From Prevotella lacticifex (GTDB lineage Bacteria > Bacteroidota > Bacteroidia > Bacteroidales > Bacteroidaceae), in assembly GCF_019973375.1 (NCBI RefSeq), contig NZ_BPTV01000003.1, forward strand, positions 84,396 through 148,395: 64,000 bases of DNA, given 5' to 3'. Under the pieces are notes generated by a model. It was not told the DNA's origin, did not search any database, and saw only the letters and a list, made by a program, of their open reading frames with translations. Each line of letters starts with the position of its first letter. The first letter of the stretch is position 1. Shown here in pieces: positions 57,101 to 64,000 of the stretch. The translations under genes and the position numbers were made by a program.

Positions 57101-60100
57101 AATTAATCTCGGTAGTGGTGCTCCTACTGATGCGAGCATCACTACAGGTAGCCTTACTCTAACCCGCACTGACAAGGACTTTGACCGATTCAACTTTAAC
57201 TACGACAAGGTACAATTACCCTATTACAATGATGTAGGCACAGGTAACTATACAGATTACAAAGTGGTGACTGGCTGGAAGATTACAGCCATTACAGCCG
57301 TAGAGGGTGACCCATACACCTCCGCAAACTATCCAACCACAGGTATAACAGACTTCCCTAATCATAATTATGCTGACCGCAAGAGTTCCAACAAAGATCT
57401 CTATAGCGTCAGCAAGCGCGTCTTCTCTCAGGGAGCATACTTTGATGTGCCTTACGGTGTAACCAGCATTACTATTGAGCCATATTGGGGTACCGCTGTA
57501 TATGTCGCTGACCAGTATTATGATGTAGTATATAAGAATGACTATACAGGAAAACAAGGTGTAAGCCAGGTAGGTACACAGGCGGTTGATAACACGACCG
57601 AATTCAATGGCCAAAAGGTCAGAACCAGTATTACTGGTCTTGGTTCTGGAACTACGGTTTACGACAATGCGGTAGTCTTGGTAGGCAATTTCCACTTGGA
57701 TGGTGTACCATCTGGAGGTACTGTTCCTTTCACCATGATGTCAGTGGACATGGACAATGACCATGAGCCAGATTACAGTCTGATTTATCACCACAAGAAT
57801 CGTACAGCAATTTGTCCTATCCGTTTTGACTTCCTGAACATTCCTGGCACAGCTCAGGCACAGAAGCCTAATGGTGCAAGTCTTATATGCAACTTCACCA
57901 TCTTCAAGACAAAGGGTTGGTTTGAAGTTACCAATACTTCGTCTTTCTATACCTCGCAGTTAGAGTATGAGAACCTGGCTGACGTAACAAAAACAGATGC
58001 TCCACTTATTCTTCTTGGTGGTGTTATTGACCAATTTGTTTCTACTCAGTCATCAAAAGTAGATGGGCATACTATATATATCCACGTGGGTGGCAATGTA
58101 TGGATTAACTCTTTCGGATTAGGTACCCACAGTGACGGCAGTCAGTCCACACCCCATGTTCCAGTTTCTGTAACAGGTGGTGAATATGAGGGTCTTTATC
58201 TTACAGGAACCTACAATGCAGGTGCAGCCGTAAGAACAGACAATGCAGAGTGTTACATCAGTGGTGGACACATTGTAGAGGCCGCAGGTGCATCTTTAGA
58301 GCAAATCAATGGTAGCGTGCATTGGCAAATCTATAATGCCGATATTGACGAGTTCTTTGGTGGAGGTACCAACGATGCGAAACCAATCAAGGGTGACATC
58401 ACTACAGATATTTACAACAGTAACGTTGGACTTTTCTGCGGTGGTCCTAAGTTCGGCAATATGCAGGCTGACAAGAAGGTGACAACTAATGCCGAAGGAT
58501 GTATCTTTGGCAAATACTTTGGTGCTGGATACGGCGGAACCTCTTTGTCAAGAAAGAAATATTATGATACTACAACAACGGACTGGCCTGGTTGGGCAGG
58601 AAAGTATGTCGATGACCGTGGTAAATATTTTGATGGTAGTACCACGAATGCACCTGGAGATTCAAAATATGGAAAGAAGGGTCCTGGTGTAGCAACCGAT
58701 ATGGACTATGAATTCTTCGTATGGAGTCCTGGAAATACTGGTGGTCGATTCTTTGTCAAGTATGCTACATTCTCTTTGGCACAGTGTAACGATGTGTCAT
58801 CTACACTGAAGAAATGTACCGTAAAAACCAACTTCTATGGTGGTGGCAACTTAGGAAAAGTTGTAGGTACTGCCACTTCTGTGCTTGAAGATTGCACTGT
58901 AAATGGTAGCGTATATGGTGCTGGATACTCTGCGTCACTTCCTACTGTCGAAGTGAGAGACGGAGGCTTTGTAAATAATCCTAATTATAATAAGCAATCT
59001 GGTATGTTTGAACCTGCCGAATTATCTGGTACGACAACATTCACTTGGCAGAATGCTGCAGCAGCAGGTAAAACCTTAACCAACGGGCAGTCTGGTAGCG
59101 ATTTATCAAACCATATATTATATACTAACACCGTACTAACAGGCCTTGGTGAGGTTGCGAAATCAGTTCTCACCATTAATGGCACAACCACCGTTGCCCA
59201 TAGCGTCTACGGCGGCGGTGAGGAATCTGGTGTAGCTGGCAATACCGAAGTGACCGTCACTGGCGGTACGATTGGCACTCCAAATCTTGGCGGTGCCGAG
59301 TATGGTAACGTCTATGGCGGCGGTAAGGGTAAGGCTGATGATGTGACTGCTGGTATCGTGAAGGGCAGCACTACTGTTAGTATCAGTGGCTCGCCTACCA
59401 TTCTGCACAATGTCTATGGCGGTGGTGCCTATGGTTCGGTGGGAACGTTCTCATACGATGCGACGACAGGATTCCCAACTGGTTGGAATACTACAGATGA
59501 TAAAGGTAAGTGTACAGTGTCCATCACTGGCGGTACCATCGGTACTACAGGTGATAATAATGGTATGGTGTTCGGTTCGTCACGTGGCTTGGAAGGCGAC
59601 CCGTCAATTCCTAATGTCGATAAAATGGCTTGGGTGTATGATACGGAAGTGACGATTGGCACCCAGAATGCACAATCAAACGCAACCCCATGGATTAAGG
59701 GCTCCGTATATGGTGGCGGTGAGAATGGTCATAACTTCCACGATGCGTCGGTGACGGTGCATAGCGGTACAATTGGTATAGCAGAGGGAGCTGAGATTAT
59801 AGATGATAGAGGTACACCAGGCGATACTTCCGATGATATTTCTTACTCAGGTGCCCGCTTCCCTAACCGTGGTAATGTATATGGTTCTGGCTGCGGTACG
59901 GATACCTATACAGGAACTGATAGTAAGACTTACTTCGACTTCAATGCCGGTATCGTACGTGGTAATACTACTGTGCTGATAGATGGTGGTCATGTGGTGC
60001 ATAATGTATATGGCGGTGGTGCTATGGGTTCGGTGGGAACATATACCTTTGCAGATGCTGCTTACCATACAGCACATCCCGAAGTGCCTGTTGGCAAGCC

Positions 60101-63100
60101 TATCTCTTGCGCAGATGGAACCGGCACTTGTACTGTGACTGTCAGTGGAGGACAGATTGGTGTTACCGGTGCCACTATGGCAGAACATGGTAAGGGCGGT
60201 CCTGATGACTACGGTCATGTGTTTGGTGCCGGTCGTGGTGAGATGCATGATCCTGACCAATATCCTAATGTGGAGACTTGTGCATTCTTTAATAAGGCAA
60301 TATTAAATATCAGCGGTACAGCCTTCCTGACGGGTTCTGCCTACGGTGGTAGCGAGAGCGGACACGTACTGGGTGATACCGAAATCAACATCTCTGGCGG
60401 ACAGATTGGCTGTGGTAAAAATGCTACGAAGCCATTTCCCGATGCTGTATGGGCTGATGACTATACCCCAACAGGAGAAAGTATGGATTGCGCCAGTTGG
60501 CCATTTATTGCGCCATTTGCGCCATACGACCCATTCGCTAATGCAACGGGCGACTTGGATAAGTATCCTAACGGCAAATCAACGGATGGCGGAAGATTGG
60601 AGGCTTCCGACGGTCATACCTACTATGGTAATGTGTTTGGCGGCGGCTCGGGTAGTGTTCCTTATTTCGACACAACAGACGGCATCAGTAAATATCTGAG
60701 CACGGCAGGTAGCGTAGAGGGTAAGACCACTATCAATATCACTGGCGGTCATATCATAACAAATGTCTATGGTGGTTGTGAGGCTACGAATGTAAAGGGC
60801 TCTGCTACCATCACGATGACAGGTGGTACCGTAGGTGTGCCACGTACCGTTGCTCAAATCATGGCACATCCGAATACAGGCTATATCTTTGGTGCAGGTA
60901 AGGGTGACCAGCGTATCTTCTTCAACAAGGAAACGAATGTGGACCGTACTCTTGTCAACATCGAGGGCGGCAGAGTCTATGGTTCCATCTTTGGCGGAGG
61001 TGAGGATGGTCACGTATTCCAGAATGCGATTGTAAACATCGGTAAGGCTGATACGGAAGGTCCAACGATTGGTACATGGGGTACCTCATACGTAGATGGT
61101 AATGTATTCGGTGGTGGCCGTGGCTTCGGTGGTGAGGCGCTGACTGCCGGTAATATCGGTGGTTCTATCGAACTGAACATCAAGAGCGGTAAGATACTGG
61201 GCTCCGTCTATGGCGGTGGTCGTCTTGGATCGGTAGGATATGGTCTCTATCTGGTGGATGAAGAGATTACGGAAGATGAACAGACAATCAAGCCCTACGG
61301 TATCTTGCGTCCAAACGACAAGTACGACGGCTCTTATCCGAACCCAAGTACGCAAGATGCTTCTGCTTATTACGATAAAGGTCGTGGCTATATCACCATC
61401 AACATTAGTGGCGGTACCATTGGTAACGACTATGAATACATCTACAATCCGACTGATGAGCAGAAGGCAGCGATACCAAACACCACTTTCGACTATCAGA
61501 ACCATCTGCAATACACTAAGGGTGGTAATGTGTTCACGGGCGGTATGGGACGACTCTATGCCCTGGATAATACAACATTGCTCCCATTGTGGCCAAAACT
61601 CGGTAAGTGTAAGAGCACTACACTGAACATGACTGGTGGTACTGTGAAAAGCAGTATCTATGGCGGTGGCGAGATTGGTGCTGTGGCTGAGAATGCGACG
61701 GTGAATGTCAATGGTGGTACTGTAGGTACGAAGGTCGTAGATTCGGAAGATGCTAATAAGTATTACTATTTCGGTAGCGTGTTCGGTGGCGGTAAGGGTA
61801 GTACGGCTAAAGTTGAAGGCATCAGCGAGGCTGGAACGACGGGAGGTAATGTTCAGGTAAACCTGAATGAAACTCATAAAGAAAATGGTGATGCAAAGGG
61901 TGCTGTTGTAAGCCAGGTATTTGGTTGCAACGATATGAATGGTTCACCCAAGGGCACTGTTACTGTACACGTCTATGCTACGCAGAATGCAGATAAAGCC
62001 AACATCAGTGCCAAACCGGAGAAGGGCACCGATACATACGATGTACAGGCTGTCTATGGCGGTGGTAACTTAGCTGCTTATGAGCCTACAGATTTAGGGA
62101 CGGGTAAAACTAATGTCATCATCGATGGTTGCGGACTGACCAGCGTACGTCAGGTGTATGGTGGTGGTAATGCTGCTTCTACACCAGCTACCAATGTAGA
62201 GGTGAATGGCACTTACGAGATTGAAGAACTCTTCGGAGGCGGTAATGGCTTTGACAAGTTGCCTGATGGAAAACCTAACCCCGGTGCTAACGTAGGTTAT
62301 AAGAACTATACGGTTTACGAGAAAGTGGCTGAGGAATGGGTTGCCAAGGATGATCCTGCTTATGACACGAAAGAAGAACGAACCGCACCAGGCAGTGCCA
62401 TCACCTATGGCACAGGTCAGGCTTCCGTGAATGTCTTCGGTGGTACAGTTCACCGTGTCTTTGGCGGCTCTAACACTAAGGGTAATGTGCGTCAGACAGC
62501 TGTCACCCTGCTGGATGAAAACAGCGGATGTTCATTCTGCGTGGACGAAGCCTACGGAGGTGGTAAGAGTGCACCGATGGATGCTGAGGCTAAGTTGCAC
62601 ATGGCTTGTATTCCAGGACTGCAGGCTGCCTATGGCGGTGCTGAGGCTGCTGCTATTAAGGGTAATGTCACGTTGAATATCACCAATGGTACCTTCGACC
62701 GTGTGTTTGGTGGTAATAACCTCAGTGGTACAATCGATGGTTCCATCACCGTGAACATTCAGGAGGTTGGCTGTCGTCCTATCAAGATTGGTGAACTCTA
62801 TGGTGGTGGTAACCAGGCAGGTTACTCTGTTTATGGCTACAACGATGATGACACACCGAAAGAGACTGGCACGAAGCTCTACGATGATCCACAGGTCAAC
62901 GTGATGTCATTTACCAGTATCGGTAAAGTCTTTGGCGGTGGCTTTGGTAGCGGTGCTACGATGGTGGGCAATCCGACGGTGAACGTCAATGAGGTCTATG
63001 GCAAATGGTATAACGACAATACGTCGGTTGTCGGTGAGGATGAGGAAACGCCCAATCACTATCCCATCCCGTCACATGCCAAGGGAAAGATGGGTGCTAT

Positions 63101-63425
63101 CCATACTGTCTTTGGTGGTGGTAATGCTGCCAAGGTGATGGGTAATACGACGGTCAACATTGCAACTCAAGCGGAGGTCTATATCGTGAAAGAGGTGACC
63201 GCAGGTGAAGCTTTGCCAGCTGGCTGCTACACCCGCAGCGGTGCAGGAACAACAGAAAGTCCGTTTATCTACACGGATGCCGAAGGCACTGCCGCAGATG
63301 GAACCACCTACTACGAGAAGCAGGACGTCCTGGGCGCTGACATCCGAGGTGATGTCTATGGCGGCGGTAACAACGCCGAAGTGACAGGTGATGCAAAGGT
63401 GAAAATTGGCAAGAAGAATGAATAA
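54129..63425 (+). CDS. Giant [YF]GGG-repeat surface protein, second copy (about 3098 aa)
   Basis: A 3098-codon frame. A secretion signal (ELERRLLVSLLLMLVLGSTS, then VWGQ) only appears about residue 110-132, after a 110-residue leader encoded by short DNA repeats; starts at 54129, 54141 and further ATGs to 54318 are possible. Next come a beta-trefoil-like region (about 135-270), GLUG-like repeats (696-825; TARVINCYSYADITGGTTVG), then about 35 [YF]GGG motifs from residue 1410 to the end (HNVYGGGAYGSVG, GSIFGGGEDGH, RQVYGGGNAAS). It ends in GDVYGGGNNAEVTGDAKVKI and GKKNE with no T9SS-type domain, unlike the upstream giant. It lies 28 bp downstream of that gene, probably co-transcribed. A surface adhesin or structural protein is the best guess. 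Confidence 0.82.
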   Translation: MTHTMNTTYRSKQQVTRMMARCTQGVAKVYPRCSQALAILMSMLRVWLEYAWKQPRVWLEYAYSMPTVCLETRNLFPYGEQNIPTLGTKHSQPGNKTGFLRPFSSKRAELERRLLVSLLLMLVLGSTSVWGQVTYQYYAIHNKDNGYLKQVNGGIAVDKTFRYENSHDGNGSSIWVLSSDGYLQQEMYYLNVANDQTLYLSTEKVTQWTIDNTTASGKNYLKPSGSSKFLCADSGPQLKESPSKYLNACEMTITENGNKWEGPKDVSFTVQSPQIVTYLRTYYVRSIIATITKDDADKTNQKVVDKKDSRCYCSLTYSTTTDANKGTKWDINETSGVIYSKQASGDYSVAATYSVAPLDPIALSLHPAADKTVTLKLQPSPLAPDAGKNYLLFNTKEANYRFPYDDGSLKVNDAVKTNASRSVLTEPATSPNNEISWKIVRDDEGFYSFRNVNSGRWLRFDGGQFVDGSDYGVIEVGADGDATPAGNEYKFRLYKSGTYKNTNTAPTYCILPYSKQYAVFKSDGVAANASVALSVYTTPKVISLNKANDDSKYCIFAYEAENRVYGNFTLSGPSSALATGDYVFKTTGSYSSRNIVGSPSNVQDLEIKDSYSVADLSFTWQVKGLDGYITKQTPTVSSGKGTQVVTVNSLPSGIRYGKVRVQAKGGTKDSGWKELEFNLYGEPSYTDISSLSEITSSDGYYRLTADVSDAPGVTEFSGFLDGNMHKISSVSAPLFTTLTGTVKNLVLEDVSISSGDASGNTGAIACTANGAARIYNVGILSGSVGGSGNTGGLVGYLDGTARVINCYSYADITGGTTVGGIVGYNNVATTATNLKTMVMNCMFYGNITGGDTKSPVYGGKNINNNQGGLNTFNYYSYEKLTGGVTDNQYNCALAVEDKYLNRFEFYRLLLNSNKKLAAYYATGSAENGDKMAKWVLETADRTIDNPKPYPVLKAQGYYPSIVNPDIEHAPDSASVGRNHGGKLGDKTLSVTINLGSGAPTDASITTGSLTLTRTDKDFDRFNFNYDKVQLPYYNDVGTGNYTDYKVVTGWKITAITAVEGDPYTSANYPTTGITDFPNHNYADRKSSNKDLYSVSKRVFSQGAYFDVPYGVTSITIEPYWGTAVYVADQYYDVVYKNDYTGKQGVSQVGTQAVDNTTEFNGQKVRTSITGLGSGTTVYDNAVVLVGNFHLDGVPSGGTVPFTMMSVDMDNDHEPDYSLIYHHKNRTAICPIRFDFLNIPGTAQAQKPNGASLICNFTIFKTKGWFEVTNTSSFYTSQLEYENLADVTKTDAPLILLGGVIDQFVSTQSSKVDGHTIYIHVGGNVWINSFGLGTHSDGSQSTPHVPVSVTGGEYEGLYLTGTYNAGAAVRTDNAECYISGGHIVEAAGASLEQINGSVHWQIYNADIDEFFGGGTNDAKPIKGDITTDIYNSNVGLFCGGPKFGNMQADKKVTTNAEGCIFGKYFGAGYGGTSLSRKKYYDTTTTDWPGWAGKYVDDRGKYFDGSTTNAPGDSKYGKKGPGVATDMDYEFFVWSPGNTGGRFFVKYATFSLAQCNDVSSTLKKCTVKTNFYGGGNLGKVVGTATSVLEDCTVNGSVYGAGYSASLPTVEVRDGGFVNNPNYNKQSGMFEPAELSGTTTFTWQNAAAAGKTLTNGQSGSDLSNHILYTNTVLTGLGEVAKSVLTINGTTTVAHSVYGGGEESGVAGNTEVTVTGGTIGTPNLGGAEYGNVYGGGKGKADDVTAGIVKGSTTVSISGSPTILHNVYGGGAYGSVGTFSYDATTGFPTGWNTTDDKGKCTVSITGGTIGTTGDNNGMVFGSSRGLEGDPSIPNVDKMAWVYDTEVTIGTQNAQSNATPWIKGSVYGGGENGHNFHDASVTVHSGTIGIAEGAEIIDDRGTPGDTSDDISYSGARFPNRGNVYGSGCGTDTYTGTDSKTYFDFNAGIVRGNTTVLIDGGHVVHNVYGGGAMGSVGTYTFADAAYHTAHPEVPVGKPISCADGTGTCTVTVSGGQIGVTGATMAEHGKGGPDDYGHVFGAGRGEMHDPDQYPNVETCAFFNKAILNISGTAFLTGSAYGGSESGHVLGDTEINISGGQIGCGKNATKPFPDAVWADDYTPTGESMDCASWPFIAPFAPYDPFANATGDLDKYPNGKSTDGGRLEASDGHTYYGNVFGGGSGSVPYFDTTDGISKYLSTAGSVEGKTTINITGGHIITNVYGGCEATNVKGSATITMTGGTVGVPRTVAQIMAHPNTGYIFGAGKGDQRIFFNKETNVDRTLVNIEGGRVYGSIFGGGEDGHVFQNAIVNIGKADTEGPTIGTWGTSYVDGNVFGGGRGFGGEALTAGNIGGSIELNIKSGKILGSVYGGGRLGSVGYGLYLVDEEITEDEQTIKPYGILRPNDKYDGSYPNPSTQDASAYYDKGRGYITINISGGTIGNDYEYIYNPTDEQKAAIPNTTFDYQNHLQYTKGGNVFTGGMGRLYALDNTTLLPLWPKLGKCKSTTLNMTGGTVKSSIYGGGEIGAVAENATVNVNGGTVGTKVVDSEDANKYYYFGSVFGGGKGSTAKVEGISEAGTTGGNVQVNLNETHKENGDAKGAVVSQVFGCNDMNGSPKGTVTVHVYATQNADKANISAKPEKGTDTYDVQAVYGGGNLAAYEPTDLGTGKTNVIIDGCGLTSVRQVYGGGNAASTPATNVEVNGTYEIEELFGGGNGFDKLPDGKPNPGANVGYKNYTVYEKVAEEWVAKDDPAYDTKEERTAPGSAITYGTGQASVNVFGGTVHRVFGGSNTKGNVRQTAVTLLDENSGCSFCVDEAYGGGKSAPMDAEAKLHMACIPGLQAAYGGAEAAAIKGNVTLNITNGTFDRVFGGNNLSGTIDGSITVNIQEVGCRPIKIGELYGGGNQAGYSVYGYNDDDTPKETGTKLYDDPQVNVMSFTSIGKVFGGGFGSGATMVGNPTVNVNEVYGKWYNDNTSVVGEDEETPNHYPIPSHAKGKMGAIHTVFGGGNAAKVMGNTTVNIATQAEVYIVKEVTAGEALPAGCYTRSGAGTTESPFIYTDAEGTAADGTTYYEKQDVLGADIRGDVYGGGNNAEVTGDAKVKIGKKNE
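54188..54336 (+). repeat. 11-bp tandem repeat array in the 5' coding region of the second giant gene
   Basis: Five units AAGGTGTA(C/G)CC at 54188-54242, a 14-bp palindrome ATACTCATGAGTAT at 54243-54256, then seven units of TAGAGTATGGC/TAGAGTATGCC/TACAGTATGCC (54260-54336). All have an 11-bp period, which is not a multiple of three. Confidence 0.85.
54364..54425 (+). repeat. 22-bp tandem repeat following the 11-bp array
   Basis: Units GGGAACAAAATATTCCCACC-type begin at 54364, 54386 and 54408 (last partial). Each contains the inverted pair TGGGAA/TTCCCA. The 22-bp period equals twice 11 bp. Confidence 0.75.
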
Positions 63426-63891
63426 GAGAGCAGGCCGCTAACCAGGTGAATTGAGAATTACTTATAGGAGTTATAGGAGTTATCGCTTCGCTCGTCCATT
63501 CGGACAGGAGTTAAAGACGATAGTTGAGATTTAACGAAAACATCAACGAAAAACGAAAGACGAAAACTTAAATCGGATAGCGGTTAGCGGTTAGCGACGA
63601 AAACGAAAACGAACGTGTGTAGAACAATCGTCGGAGCGAAGCGGTAACTTCGGAGGGCTGAAAGTCAGGTAACTCCTAGGCCGTAAGGCCGATAACTCCT
63701 GAGCGAAGCGGTAACTCCTAAGAATAAATATTGAAATTTGAAGGACTCCTCCGTCGCCATAGAAGGTATGGCTCCCCTCATCGGGCACGGAAAGACATTC
63801 AGTCTTTCCTCTGAAGGCCCTCTTCGCCCACTCCCCGTGGGAGAGCAGGTAGCGGCATAAAATGAAACCAAACAAGTAGGCTGTCAAAAAT
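63426..63891. other. Repeat-rich spacer after the second giant gene
   Basis: No gene is supported. It contains TTATAGGAG direct repeats (about 63462-63480), TAGCGGTTAGCGGTTAGCG near 63577-63596, and inverted pairs of AGGAGTTATCGCTTCGCTC (63475-63493) and GAGCGAAGCGGTAACTCCT (63701-63719). Minus-strand frames here have unlikely composition. Confidence 0.5.
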
Positions 63892-64000
63892 TTAAGCCGT
63901 TTTTCGTTTCTTACTTTTGAGGTCCAACATTCTCCTTACTTGCCAATTGTCAAGCAGAGTCATTTCTTTCCAATCCTTTATATCAGCCATTCTCACGCAT
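63892..64000 (-). CDS. 3' end of an unidentified minus-strand gene (partial)
   Basis: An open minus-strand frame enters from beyond the window and ends at 63892, encoding MADIKDWKEMTLLDNWQVRR followed by a basic tail (KSKKRKTA). The motif and following TGACAGCC-type bases are reminiscent of transposase ends, but I cannot be sure. The 5' part is outside the window. Confidence 0.35.
   Translation of the reverse strand, partial: CVRMADIKDWKEMTLLDNWQVRRMLDLKSKKRKTA

Noticed and set aside
63591..63887. Minus-strand 98-residue frame near the right edge
   Set aside because: Starts in repeat-rich spacer, lacks motifs and overlaps the AGGAGTTA/GCTTCGCTC inverted repeats.
1..64000. tRNA, rRNA or tmRNA genes
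   Set aside because: I saw no cloverleaf with a CCA-type end or conserved rRNA segment in reading through the window; a covariance-model scan would be needed to be certain.

Overview
The window looks like chromosome of a gut or oral Bacteroidales bacterium, most likely Prevotella or a close relative. Supporting signs are the many Bacteroidetes-type promoter boxes (TAnnTTTG, several with an upstream TTTG), the lack of strong Shine-Dalgarno sequences, FimB/Mfa2-type pilus genes, a T9SS-like C-terminal domain, and DUF6452/DUF6048/DUF4199 genes. I cannot name the species from sequence alone.

1-11.3 kb is mostly housekeeping on the minus strand: an M3 metallopeptidase (cut by the window edge), a Crp/Fnr regulator, an ApbE flavin transferase, a tight operon DUF4199 - GT2 glycosyltransferase - DUF6452 lipoprotein - DUF6048, a phosphate-selective-type porin, then a decayed spacer with a transposase remnant and inverted-repeat elements, then rlmD. 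11.6-16.1 kb holds ppdK (pyruvate, phosphate dikinase), which is split by a complete 1609-bp ISL3-type insertion sequence with 44-bp terminal repeats and an 8-bp target duplication.

16.1-33.1 kb reads as an accessory island. The last 11 codons and stop of a second, diverged ppdK 3' end reappear at 33.0 kb with their own terminator, and a 19-bp piece of ppdK is repeated at 16.09 kb, so the interval may have entered at the ppdK 3' end. It carries broken and tiny genes, then an operon of a fimbrillin-like lipoprotein, a family II inorganic pyrophosphatase that has become an exported lipoprotein, and a giant LamG/FN3 surface protein whose signal peptide is separated from the body by a one-base frameshift in a G6 run. 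TraX-like, small acidic and HTH-remnant sequences and an iteron-like AT-rich stretch follow.

33.4-63.4 kb is one long plus-strand surface-structure locus: a DUF3575/OmpA/TPR protein, a fimbrillin, a FimB/Mfa2-type anchor, a second related fimbrillin, two minor fimbrial lipoproteins, and two giant proteins (3892 and about 3100 residues) built from dozens of [YF]GGG-type repeats. The first giant ends in a T9SS-like sorting domain. The order resembles a P. gingivalis mfa locus with the tip-protein position taken by giant repeat proteins. All three giant genes in the window have a homopolymer or short tandem repeat at their 5' end (G6, a heptamer array, an 11-bp array inside the coding region), which suggests phase-variable expression. 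The last 0.6 kb is repeat-rich spacer and the 3' end of a minus-strand gene.
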